This document shows, one piece after another, positions 33,697 through 42,043 of a DNA stretch of 64,000 nucleotides (its first letter is position 1; every line of letters starts with the position of its first letter). The DNA is taken from assembly GCA_036821485.1 (NCBI GenBank), contig DAISJM010000005.1, forward strand, positions 1 through 64,000, read 5' to 3'. The position numbers were made by a program, and so were the translations under genes. The stretch comes from DAISJM01 sp036821485 (lineage in GTDB: Bacteria > Verrucomicrobiota > Kiritimatiellia > CAIQIC01 > JAGNIJ01). A model generated the notes under the pieces. It was given only the letters and a program-made list of their open reading frames with translations, ran no database searches and had not been told where the DNA came from.

Positions 33697-34935
33697 ATGA
33701 CCATGTCACGCATTGCCTATCTTGTGTTGCCGGCGTTGGCGCTGATGGCGGGGTGCAAAACCACCACGTTGAAAAAGCCTGCGGTGCAGCCTGCTGCCGT
33801 GGTTCAGCCATTGCCTGCCGTCACCACGAATACCCCGGCCGCGGTGACACAGCCTTCACCCAAGGCCGCCCGGCGCCAGGCGGAGCGCGAGGCGGAACAG
33901 TATCGCGACGAGGTCCGTCGGCTGGAGAAAACGGTGGCCGGCCAGCGCGAGACCCAGGAGAAGCTCAACGCCAAGATTCGGGCTGTTCAGCAGCAGATTC
34001 AGCAGGCGCAGGAGGAATTGCAGCGGTTGCAGGGCGGTACGCTCGACTCGGACGTGCGCTTGGCGAGGAACGAGACAGCCCTTCAGAAGCTCAAGGACAA
34101 TTCCGGCTTGCCGGAAGGGGCCGCTGGTCGCGAAGCAGCGCTGAAGAAGACGATCGCAGAAGAACAGCGGAAGGTCAGCACGCAGGAGATCCTGCTGGAA
34201 CAGAAGGAGCGGGAAATACGCGATCTGCGAGAGGCGATTTCCGCTCGCGACGAGCAGTTGAAGCAGAAGACGCCGGTGGCGGAGCCGCCGTCCGTGGTTA
34301 CCAATGCGCCCGCGCTCGCAGTGACGCCGAAACCCACGCCGGTTCCGCCGGCGGTGGTGTCGACCGCCGTACCGCCGCGCGTTGTCGCTGCCCGGTTGGT
34401 GACCGATGGACAGCAACTGGTGAAGGAAGGCAAACTGGCCGCGGCAGAAGATTGCTTCACGCGTGCGCTGGCGCTCAACCCCAAGCTGGATGATGCGCGA
34501 TTTGGTTTTGCCTCGTGCCGCTATGCCACGGGAGATGTGGCGGGTGCAAAGAAGGCGCTCGATGAATTGCTGAAGAGGAATAAGAGGCACGGTCCCGCGC
34601 TGGGATTGGCCGGGATCATCGCCCTCAAGCAAAACGATTTGCGTACGGCGAGGGACCGCTTTGAGCATGCGGTGAAGCGGAGCCCGAAAGATGCGCGGCT
34701 GCATACGAATCTGGCCATTGTCTATGATGGCATGAGGAAGAAGAAAGCAGCGCTGAGGGAATTGCGAAAGGCCGTAGCTCTTGATCCGAACCTGGCGGAG
34801 GCGCGGTTCAACCTCGCCATTCTCCTGGTGTCGGAGAAGCCGCCGAAATTGACCGAGGCCAAGCACCACTACCAGACCGCTCTGCAACTGGGGAGTACGC
34901 GTGATGAGAGACTTGAAAAGATTCTGTACCAGTAA
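33697..34935 (+). CDS. TPR lipoprotein with coiled coil
   Basis: A 412-residue protein; ATG 33703 is equally possible. The signal peptide ends in ALMAGC, so Cys20 is probably lipidated. After a Pro/Ala spacer, residues about 55-195 form a long coiled coil (EREAEQYRDEVRRLEKTVAG and following). A second Pro/Val spacer leads to four or five TPR units (about 230-405), such as AEDCFTRALALNPKLDDARFG and FEHAVKRSPKDARLHTNLA. It is divergent from the GspK-L-M genes and its 3' end overlaps the next TPR gene. It may scaffold envelope complexes. Confidence 0.8.
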   Translation: MTMSRIAYLVLPALALMAGCKTTTLKKPAVQPAAVVQPLPAVTTNTPAAVTQPSPKAARRQAEREAEQYRDEVRRLEKTVAGQRETQEKLNAKIRAVQQQIQQAQEELQRLQGGTLDSDVRLARNETALQKLKDNSGLPEGAAGREAALKKTIAEEQRKVSTQEILLEQKEREIRDLREAISARDEQLKQKTPVAEPPSVVTNAPALAVTPKPTPVPPAVVSTAVPPRVVAARLVTDGQQLVKEGKLAAAEDCFTRALALNPKLDDARFGFASCRYATGDVAGAKKALDELLKRNKRHGPALGLAGIIALKQNDLRTARDRFEHAVKRSPKDARLHTNLAIVYDGMRKKKAALRELRKAVALDPNLAEARFNLAILLVSEKPPKLTEAKHHYQTALQLGSTRDERLEKILYQ

Positions 34936-36280
34936 TCAAAACCCGATGAACCTGTGCTCGTGGGTGCTGGCCGCCGCGTTGTGGCTATCGGCGATGTCCG
35001 GGGCATGGGCGGAGGAAGGCGCCGTGCCGCCTTTGCAGGAGGCATCGGATGCCTATGTTGCGCTGGTGCAGGCCGACCAGGCACGGGATCGCAGCGATTG
35101 GAAGGCGGCGGCGCAGGGGTACCGCGAGGCCACCCAGCGTTACACCAAGTTGAACAAGCAATATCCAACATGGGAGCCCGACATCGTTCAGTATCGCGTG
35201 GCCTATTGCATGAACCAGATCGAGGTGATCGGCCAGAAGACGGGGGTTTCCAATCCGATGCCCGCGACAACAGAGGTGACAGCCGCCCCGGTCGCGGCAG
35301 CGGCCACCGCCGCGACCAAGGCGCCTGCCGGCGATTCATATCGCGAGCGCTACCTGGCGATGCTCGAAGAGAATCAGTACCTGCGCCAGCGCATGGCCGA
35401 ATTGCAGGGCGCGGCGGATGAGGGCGGTGGGGACGCAGAGCTGCCGGCGCAAACCAATGCCGAGGTGATTGCAGATGGGGTTCAGGATGTGCCTGTGGAG
35501 CAGGAACTGGCCGAGGTATTGAAGGAGAACGCGGGGTTGAAGTCGCGCGTGCGTGAACTTGAAGCAAGCGCAGAGGGTGCGTCGGCAACCAATCCGGTCA
35601 TGGAATCCCTGAAGGGACAGATGGATGCGGTGCGTCGCGAGAATGTTGAATTGAAGAAGGCGTTGCATGACGCCGTGTCCACGGGCGGGGCTGCTCCGGT
35701 GGCCTTGATGCCCGATGCCACCGATGAATTCCCCAACCTTATGCGTGCAGCACTGGCGCAGGAGCGGCAGGGCAATTTCCCGGCAGCGCTCCATATCTAC
35801 GAGCGTGCGGTGGCGCTGCGTCCGGCGCATGCAGAAGCGGCCCGGGCGAAAGCGCGATGTCTGCTCCAGCAGGATCGTGTCAGCGAGGCGATGGGCGTGT
35901 TGCAGGGCGTCCTCGCCCGAAATCCCGGCGACAACCGGGCGCGCCTGCTGATGGGTATTGCATCATGCAAGGCTGGGCTGTTCAGCGACGCTGCGGAAGT
36001 CTTGCGGCCGGTGCTGCAGACCGATCCATCGAACGCCCGGACGCAGAACGCGATGGGCGCGGCCTATATGGGGCTTGGGGATTTGCAGGCGGCGCGTGTA
36101 ACGTTGGAGAAGGCGGTTTCGCTCGATCCCGGCTTGGGCGACGCCCAGCTCAACCTCGCGCAGGTGCTGGCGGTGGGGCCCCAGGCCGATCGCTTGAAGG
36201 CCCGGGAACATTACGCCAAGGCGATCGAGCTGGGTATGTCGGCGGATCCCGCCCTTCAGCAGATTCTCAACACACCGTGA
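34904..36280 (+). CDS. secreted TPR/coiled-coil protein
   Basis: A 458-residue protein. ATG 34904 follows GGGAG by eight bases and overlaps the previous gene by 32 bases, suggesting translational coupling; ATG 34946 begins right at the signal peptide (MNLCSWVLAAALWLSA) and is the alternative. The mature protein has a helical N-terminal TPR-like region, a coiled coil (about 175-255) and C-terminal TPRs (about 275-455; ALHIYERAVALRPAHAEAARA). Its build repeats that of the preceding lipoprotein, so the two may be duplicates acting together in the periplasm. Confidence 0.78.
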   Translation: MRDLKRFCTSNQNPMNLCSWVLAAALWLSAMSGAWAEEGAVPPLQEASDAYVALVQADQARDRSDWKAAAQGYREATQRYTKLNKQYPTWEPDIVQYRVAYCMNQIEVIGQKTGVSNPMPATTEVTAAPVAAAATAATKAPAGDSYRERYLAMLEENQYLRQRMAELQGAADEGGGDAELPAQTNAEVIADGVQDVPVEQELAEVLKENAGLKSRVRELEASAEGASATNPVMESLKGQMDAVRRENVELKKALHDAVSTGGAAPVALMPDATDEFPNLMRAALAQERQGNFPAALHIYERAVALRPAHAEAARAKARCLLQQDRVSEAMGVLQGVLARNPGDNRARLLMGIASCKAGLFSDAAEVLRPVLQTDPSNARTQNAMGAAYMGLGDLQAARVTLEKAVSLDPGLGDAQLNLAQVLAVGPQADRLKAREHYAKAIELGMSADPALQQILNTP

Positions 36281-36302
36281 AGTAGATCTCGGTGCGGCGC
36301 GG

Positions 36303-38021
36303 CTACTGATTCCATCTGACCCGATCGGTCAGGAACAACTGGTCCATGTTGCCGAGGGGGAACCCCTGCGTCAGGGGGAAATCGCTCGGGATTCGGCCTT
36401 CCTGGATGGGGAACCATGTCTTCTCGGGGCCCATGAGGAGCCCGCGAACAAAGGGTTTGTCCCTCGTGATCGTGGTGAAATAGAGGCCGCTGACCTTCTT
36501 GTGGAAATCGTTGATCTCGTAGAAATCATCCACCGTATCCGGCAGGAGCAGCGAATTCCGGTTGCCGTACCAGGCCGTGGCCCATGGCATATCCGTGCAG
36601 ATCATCTCCTCCGGCGTCAGCATCTTGCTCACGTGCATGATGAACGGCGGGAAGTAGGGTGGGTAAGGCATGGGCGCGCGCGGCGGCAACATGGTCAGGA
36701 TGAGTGGCATGGCGCCCAGCAACATGAAGAGGGCGGTCAGCGCCAGGTTATATAGACGGACGCGCAGTTGCAGGCGGTCGAGCAGGATGAAGAAGAATGC
36801 AAGGCCGTAGACAATGATCAGGGGCCAGAACATGTGAAGCAGGCGGATGGTGGATTCACCGAAAGCGCTGGCCACGATGGTGAGCAGTGCCATGGAAAGG
36901 GCCATGCCCCAGCGGAGCACGTGTACCGCGGTTCTCATGAAACGGTAGAAGAACGCGGTGAGGAAGAAGCAGATGAATAATCCGTCGCCGAGCGAGCGGA
37001 TCGAGCCCTGGTAGAACTTCGCGATATTCTCCATGGCGCGGCCCTTGACCTCGCCGAGCAGCTTGCCGGGCGTGATGGCCGGGGAGAGGTCCCTCTCGAA
37101 GGTCGAGTTGCCGGGAGTCACGGAGGCATCGAGCGTGGTGTAGGGGGCGAGGCCGAAGGGGCTGCCGCTGACCATGACGTTACGCACAAGCCACGGCGAG
37201 GCCAGGACCAGGAAGACGACCACGAATCCGGTTGCCCATTTCCATCCGTTGCGCGGAAAGAGCAGGCCGATCATCAGCGCGATGCCGGGCACGAGCGTCG
37301 CCGCAGCATAACGGGTCCAGAACGCCATCGCGCACAGCACAACCGATGCGGCGAGCGCCATCATCCACTTCATGGCCGGCGCGTCTTCCTCGCGCAGGAG
37401 AACGGCCAGTGTCGTGGCGTAGAGGGCGGCGGTGGCCAGGAAGGTGACAAAGGAAACACTGAGGCCGGAGATGCTGTCGCTCCAGACGGTGTCGCTCAGG
37501 AAAAACATGGTTACCGCGAGCAACGCCATGCGCCGGTCGAAGAGGCGACGTGTCATCAGGAAGAGGATGATGCCGGTGAGCAGCGTGAAGAGATGGCACA
37601 TGGGGATGACCACCCATTGCTCGGGGGCGAACATGGCGGAGACCTTGTCGCTCACGAACGAGGTGCCTGAGAGTTTGAAGCCGGCGGCCAGCACGGCGGG
37701 CCAGAGCGGTGCGTGCAGAATGTCGGGATGCGCATCAATCTGTGCCTTGTGCTGACTCGAGTTCTTGACCAGGTACCACATGCTGGCCGGGCGGACACAC
37801 TGGGTGATGAATCGGCCGTGCGTCATCAGGTTGCGGCCCAGTTGGGCGTTGTCCATCGCCTCGGGATCCTTCAATCCGCGGAACTGCGTCGCGGTGTAGA
37901 GGAGCATGACGATCAGGATGAAGAGGATATAGAGACCGCCCTTGATGAGGCGCAAGCCGATGCCCACGTCCACGTTGTAGACTAGGTTCTGAATCCTGTT
38001 CTCAAACGGTTTTGCGGCCAT
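36303..38021 (-). CDS. GT39-like integral membrane glycosyltransferase
   Basis: A 572-residue protein with about 11-13 membrane helices. The first periplasmic loop contains the acidic stretch GLKDPEAMDNAQLGRNLM, resembling the catalytic loop of ArnT/PMT-type enzymes that move sugars from polyprenyl phosphate. The C-terminal third is a soluble periplasmic region (EEMICTDMPWATAWYGNR). It is 64 bases downstream of the sigma-54 response regulator on the same strand and may belong to that operon. The ribosome site is GAGGAGA. Confidence 0.72.
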   Translation of the reverse strand: MAAKPFENRIQNLVYNVDVGIGLRLIKGGLYILFILIVMLLYTATQFRGLKDPEAMDNAQLGRNLMTHGRFITQCVRPASMWYLVKNSSQHKAQIDAHPDILHAPLWPAVLAAGFKLSGTSFVSDKVSAMFAPEQWVVIPMCHLFTLLTGIILFLMTRRLFDRRMALLAVTMFFLSDTVWSDSISGLSVSFVTFLATAALYATTLAVLLREEDAPAMKWMMALAASVVLCAMAFWTRYAAATLVPGIALMIGLLFPRNGWKWATGFVVVFLVLASPWLVRNVMVSGSPFGLAPYTTLDASVTPGNSTFERDLSPAITPGKLLGEVKGRAMENIAKFYQGSIRSLGDGLFICFFLTAFFYRFMRTAVHVLRWGMALSMALLTIVASAFGESTIRLLHMFWPLIIVYGLAFFFILLDRLQLRVRLYNLALTALFMLLGAMPLILTMLPPRAPMPYPPYFPPFIMHVSKMLTPEEMICTDMPWATAWYGNRNSLLLPDTVDDFYEINDFHKKVSGLYFTTITRDKPFVRGLLMGPEKTWFPIQEGRIPSDFPLTQGFPLGNMDQLFLTDRVRWNQ

Positions 38022-38085
38022 AGCGTCTCCTCAATGATCCGGGCCAAGCGCGCATAGTAACTCGACCGGGCGGGATCGAAAAAGC

Positions 38086-39471
38086 CTAATCTCCGGGCGG
38101 TGTGTTGTCCGCATCCTTCTCGCGCAGGCCATATTCGTTCAGCTTGCGGTGCAGGGTGCGGCGGCTGATGCCGAGTTGGGCGGCCGCCTTTGTGCGGTTG
38201 CCTGCGTGGTGTTTGAGTGCGTCGGCGATCATGCGTTTCTCGGCGTCCTGCAGGGACAACTCCGCGCCGGCGGTGGCCGCGGGGCGGTGGGGTAGCGCCG
38301 CCTTAAGCTGGGCTGGAATATCACGGACGCTGAGCTTGTCGCCCCGGCAGAGCACGACCATGCGCTCCATCGCGTTGCGGAGTTCGCGGACGTTGCCGGG
38401 CCACGGATAGGCGGCCAGCAGTTCCATGGCCTCGGGCGTGATGCCGGAAATAGCCTTGTTGTTCTCCCTCGCGAGCGTGGTCAGGAACTGCTGCACGAGC
38501 AAGGGGACATCGCCCGGCCGCTCGCGGAGCGGCGGCAGATGGATGACCATGACATAAAGACGGTAAAAGAGGTCTTCGCGGAAACGGCCTTCCTCCACGA
38601 GCTTCTTGAGGTCGCGGTTGGTGGCCGCGATGAGGCGGACGTCGACATCGACCGTGTCTTGCCCGCCGACACGTTCGAATTTCCGTTCCTCGAGCACGCG
38701 CAGGATTTTGACCTGGGTGTTCGGATCGATCTCGCCGATTTCATCGAGGAAGAGGGTGCCGCCGTCGGCGAGTTCAAACCGTCCGCGCCGGCGCTCCGCG
38801 GCGCCGGTGAAGGCGCCCTTCTCGTGTCCGAACAGTTCGCTCTCGAGAAGGTTGTGTGCAAGCGCGGCGCAATGGACGGGCACGAAGGGGCCCCGCGCCT
38901 GGGCGCTCATGCGGTGGATCGCCTGGGCCACCAGTTCCTTGCCGGTGCCGCTCTCGCCCTGGATCAGTACGGTCGCGCGCGAGGGCGCAACCTGGCGGAT
39001 CGTGTCGAACACTTCTCTCATGGCCGGCGACTGGCCGATCATGCTTTCCATGCCGAACTTGGCATCGAGCTGTTCATGCAGCCGGCGATTTTCGGTCTCC
39101 ATCTCGCGTCCGCGGAGCGCGCGCTGGAGCAGGAGCTCGAGGCGATCGAGGTGGACCGGCTTGGTGAGAAAATCGTAGGCGCCCCGCTTCATCGCCTCGA
39201 CGGCAGTCTCGATGTTGCCGTAGGCGGTGAGCAGGATGCAGACAGGGGCGGGGGTGCGGGCGAGCGCCCGCTGCATCAGGGTCAGCCCGTCCATGCCGGG
39301 CATGCGGACATCGCTCAGCATGACGTCCACGTTGTGCTCGCCGAGCAGAGCCATCGCGCTTGTTCCGCTCTCGGCGAGGAGGATGTCGTAGTTGCGGCGG
39401 AGTGCGCGGGCGAGGCCCTCGCGTGTGTTCTTCTCGTCGTCGACAATGAGGATGAGAGGTTTGCGGTTCAT
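38086..39471 (-). CDS. sigma-54-dependent response regulator (NtrC family)
   Basis: A 461-residue activator. The receiver domain has D54 (MLSDVRMPGMDG) as phosphorylation site and K104. The AAA+ domain has Walker A GESGTGKE (172-179), the sigma-54 contact loop GAFTGA (219-224) and DEIGEI. The C-terminal Fis-type helix-turn-helix ends in KAAAQLGISRRTLHRKLNEYG. It works with RNA polymerase containing sigma-54 (RpoN). ATG overlaps the histidine-kinase stop as ATGA. Confidence 0.95.
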   Translation of the reverse strand: MNRKPLILIVDDEKNTREGLARALRRNYDILLAESGTSAMALLGEHNVDVMLSDVRMPGMDGLTLMQRALARTPAPVCILLTAYGNIETAVEAMKRGAYDFLTKPVHLDRLELLLQRALRGREMETENRRLHEQLDAKFGMESMIGQSPAMREVFDTIRQVAPSRATVLIQGESGTGKELVAQAIHRMSAQARGPFVPVHCAALAHNLLESELFGHEKGAFTGAAERRRGRFELADGGTLFLDEIGEIDPNTQVKILRVLEERKFERVGGQDTVDVDVRLIAATNRDLKKLVEEGRFREDLFYRLYVMVIHLPPLRERPGDVPLLVQQFLTTLARENNKAISGITPEAMELLAAYPWPGNVRELRNAMERMVVLCRGDKLSVRDIPAQLKAALPHRPAATAGAELSLQDAEKRMIADALKHHAGNRTKAAAQLGISRRTLHRKLNEYGLREKDADNTPPGD

Positions 39472-40664
39472 GTGGAGACTCCGGGCGCAGTCTGTCCCGA
39501 TGGGCGATGTGCCTTGAGCAGGCGGATGCGCCGCTCATCGCGGGGCAGGTACAGGGTGAACGTTGTGCCGATACGCGGCTCGCTTTGCACTTCGATCTGG
39601 CCGCCATGGTCCCGCACGATACGTTGGACGATCATCAATCCGAGGCCGGACCCCTCGGCCTTGCTTGAGTTGTAGGGTTCGAAGATGTGGCTCAGGTCCT
39701 CCGGGGGAATCCCCGGGCCGGTGTCCTTGAACGACACGGCGACAAACCGGTCCGTGGAGCCCGTCTGGATGCGGAGCAGCCCGCCCTTGGGCATGGCCTG
39801 GATCGCGTTGCGGATGATGTTGAAGAAGGCCTGCTTGATCTGGGCGATGTCCATCTGGACGGCCGGCACATCGTCGGCCGGCTCCACTTCGACGAGCACG
39901 TCGCGGTCGTGGATCTCGTGTTTCAGAAATTCGAGCGTATCCCGGAGGACCTGGCCCACGTGTGCCTTTTCGAAATGGGGTTGAGTCGGGCGGATCGCGC
40001 GCAGGAATTGCGAGATGATGCGGTCGAGTCGCGACACTTCCTTCTTGGCGACCTCCACCAGTTCGCCCAGGTTCTGGCGGTCGCCCTCCGCGAGATGGGC
40101 GATATCGCGTTCGATGAGCTGCAGATGGATGTTCAGCGAATTGAGCGGATTGCCGATCTCGTGGGCGACGCCCGCGGCAAGAAGCGTCAAGGCGTTGAGC
40201 TTTTCGGACTCGATCGTCTGGGCCTCCTTCTCGCGTTCGCTGGTGATGTCGCGGAGGATGACGACGGCGCCGCGGCCATCCTGTTCGGCGGCGGCCAGCG
40301 GGACGACGTAGAAATCCACGAAACGGTGTTCGGGGTAGGAAATCTCGATTTCGCGGCTGACGAGGTGTGCCCATTCCTCTTCGTCGAGCTGGAGGATACT
40401 CTCCCAGTCCATGTCGCGCAGGTAGCGACGGATGGGCTGCCCCTCCACGCCCTCGCGCGGCAGTCCGAGCATGGTGGCGGCGGCGCGGTTGGCATAGACC
40501 ACGCGGGCCGCTCCATCGAGCACGATCAACCCCTCGCGCACCGCGTTGAAAATGGTCTCGAGCAGACCCTTCTCGCGGGCGAGCCGGAGGAAGTGCGTTT
40601 GCAGGCTTCCGGGATCCAGCTTGTCCAGCCGATCGATCAATTTATCGAGGAAAGCGGTCTTCAT
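39468..40664 (-). CDS. PAS-domain sensor histidine kinase (partner of the regulator)
   Basis: A 398-residue cytoplasmic kinase with no membrane segments. A PAS domain (about 40-155; IFNAVREGLIVLDGAARVVYANRAA) is followed by a HisKA domain with the phospho-accepting His about residue 168 in AHEIGNPLNSLNIHL. The ATPase domain has NIIRNAIQAMPKGG (N box), DTGPGIPPEDLSHIFEPY and GSGLGLMIVQRI. The pair resembles NtrB/NtrC and PrsK/PrsR-like systems; the signal is unknown. Confidence 0.94.
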   Translation of the reverse strand: MKTAFLDKLIDRLDKLDPGSLQTHFLRLAREKGLLETIFNAVREGLIVLDGAARVVYANRAAATMLGLPREGVEGQPIRRYLRDMDWESILQLDEEEWAHLVSREIEISYPEHRFVDFYVVPLAAAEQDGRGAVVILRDITSEREKEAQTIESEKLNALTLLAAGVAHEIGNPLNSLNIHLQLIERDIAHLAEGDRQNLGELVEVAKKEVSRLDRIISQFLRAIRPTQPHFEKAHVGQVLRDTLEFLKHEIHDRDVLVEVEPADDVPAVQMDIAQIKQAFFNIIRNAIQAMPKGGLLRIQTGSTDRFVAVSFKDTGPGIPPEDLSHIFEPYNSSKAEGSGLGLMIVQRIVRDHGGQIEVQSEPRIGTTFTLYLPRDERRIRLLKAHRPSGQTAPGVST

Positions 40665-40763
40665 GAAAACAAGGCAGCCTCAAGCTCGACTGCATATTGT
40701 TACATCATGTGAAAAGCGCAAATCAAAAATCCGGCTGTGCGGGTTCGGACCGCGTTCCGATCT

Positions 40764-40793
40764 TTGACATTCGGGGGCGGCGTATGCTATGTT
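40764..40793 (+). promoter_or_regulatory. promoter of the HNH gene
   Basis: TTGACA (40764-40769), 18 bp, TATGTT (40788-40793) preceded by TGC, an extended -10. The predicted start near 40800 is 27 bases before the ATG at 40827. Confidence 0.6.
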
Positions 40794-40826
40794 CCGCGCC
40801 TGTATATTGATGTTTGAGGGTGTGAG

Positions 40827-41441
40827 ATGTCGGAGTCTGCTGGTCAGCAACTGGTGCTTGTGCTGAACCGCCTGTGGCAGGCCGTCAATGTCTGTACGGC
40901 GGAGCGGGCACTCGCTTTGCTCTACACCGGCCACGCGCAAGTTGTCTACGAGGGCGAGACCGGATTCAACACCTTCTCCTTCCGCGAGTGGTGCGACTTC
41001 TCCGAGTCCTATAACGACCAGGCCGCCGTCAGCACGATTTCGCTCCGGATCCGGGTGCCCCGCATCATCCTCCTGTTGTTCTTCGACCGTATACCGAACA
41101 AGGAGGTCAAGTTCACCCGGCACAACGTGTTCGAGCGCGACAAGAACACGTGCCAATACTGCGGCCACAAGTTCGACCGCAAGGATCTCAACATCGACCA
41201 CGTGGTGCCGCGTCTGCGTGGCGGGCTGACGACGTGGACCAACGTGGTCTGCAGTTGCGTCGACTGCAACCGCCGCAAGGGCAGCCGCTCCCCGGAGGCC
41301 GCGGGCATGCACCTGATCCGCAAGCCCAAGAAACCCCGGTGGCGTCCGTTCGTTGAAATCCAGTTCCTGAAGACGACGGATCACAGCTGGCGGCACTTCT
41401 TGGATTTGGCTTACTGGAACGTGGAACTCGGCGACGACTGA
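40827..41441 (+). CDS. HNH endonuclease family protein
   Basis: A 204-residue protein. Residues about 100-150 form an HNH fold with two zinc knuckles: C109-C112 (CQYCG) and C144-C147 (CSCVDCNRRKG), and the catalytic DHVVPR with H125. The N-terminal 90 residues (VLNRLWQAVNVCTAERALALLYTG) are the extension seen in a common group of stand-alone HNH proteins whose role is unknown. No restriction or toxin genes adjoin it. It is more likely a conserved housekeeping nuclease than a mobile homing enzyme. Confidence 0.88.
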   Translation: MSESAGQQLVLVLNRLWQAVNVCTAERALALLYTGHAQVVYEGETGFNTFSFREWCDFSESYNDQAAVSTISLRIRVPRIILLLFFDRIPNKEVKFTRHNVFERDKNTCQYCGHKFDRKDLNIDHVVPRLRGGLTTWTNVVCSCVDCNRRKGSRSPEAAGMHLIRKPKKPRWRPFVEIQFLKTTDHSWRHFLDLAYWNVELGDD

Positions 41442-41620
41442 GCCGCCCTTGGTGTCCCTCGTCTTTTCCACCCCGAAACCATGTTGACAGGAGGCCTCTT
41501 TTTTTGGTTGAGAGGGAAGGGGCGGGTCTATAGAGTCGCGCGAATAAATCGGCCGGGCCTCGTGGTGGGCGACGGGCCGCCACCGTGGTGCAGGCATTAA
41601 GTAAGATATGGAGGCGACCG

Positions 41621-41914
41621 ATGGCAGTGGACGATGAAGCTGGTGTGTATGCGATGGGGCAGGGCTGCTCCGTACATGGCGATGAGCACATGAGGGAGTG
41701 CAGCATGTGCGGCACGGAATTCTGCCGCAAGTGTTTCCCGAAGACCTCTGTTTGTCCTGATTGCGCCGAATCGGATGAGGACGAGGATGAGGACGAGGAA
41801 GAAGATTTCGACGACGAAGAGGATGAGAAGGACGAAAAGGAAGACAAGGAAGACGCCAGGGAGGACCTTCCGGGTGGCGGGATGATGGATGACGGGGACG
41901 ACCGGCGTTACTAA
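41621..41914 (+). CDS. small zinc-finger protein with acidic tail
   Basis: A 97-residue protein. ATG 41621 follows a good GGAGG site. Residues 15-50 carry a Cys/His array: C16, H19, C27, C30, C35, C38, C45, C48 (CSVHGDEHMRECSMCGTEFC), enough for two zinc ions in a B-box or ring-like arrangement. Residues about 51-85 are almost all Asp, Glu and Lys, a long acidic tail that might mimic nucleic acid or bind basic partners. It has its own strong terminator. No family is recognised with confidence. Confidence 0.78.
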   Translation: MAVDDEAGVYAMGQGCSVHGDEHMRECSMCGTEFCRKCFPKTSVCPDCAESDEDEDEDEEEDFDDEEDEKDEKEDKEDAREDLPGGGMMDDGDDRRY

Positions 41915-41938
41915 ATTGTCCGGATAGACTTTACGGAG

Positions 41939-41971
41939 ACGGGCCGCGGCACAGCCGCGGCCCGTTTGTTT
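41939..41971 (+). terminator. intrinsic terminator after the acidic zinc protein
   Basis: ACGGGCCGCGGC (41939-41950) and GCCGCGGCCCGT (41954-41965) pair over 12 bp with a 3-base loop, followed by TTGTTTG. It insulates mutS from upstream transcription. Confidence 0.85.
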
Positions 41972-42043
41972 GTGGGGCCGTGACAACGGACGCCCCTTCC
42001 GCTATCCTTTATCACTCGCGCAGTCGCGGAGGTTCTGCGAAGC

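Noticed and set aside
40827..41441. HNH gene as part of a homing element or defence system
   Set aside because: It has its own promoter, no intron or methyltransferase partner, and the N-terminal extension of a common stand-alone group.
41484..41530. TTGACA with TATAGA as promoter of the acidic zinc protein
   Set aside because: The boxes are about 35 bases apart, and the alternative TTGAGA gives only 15 bp. No convincing pair.
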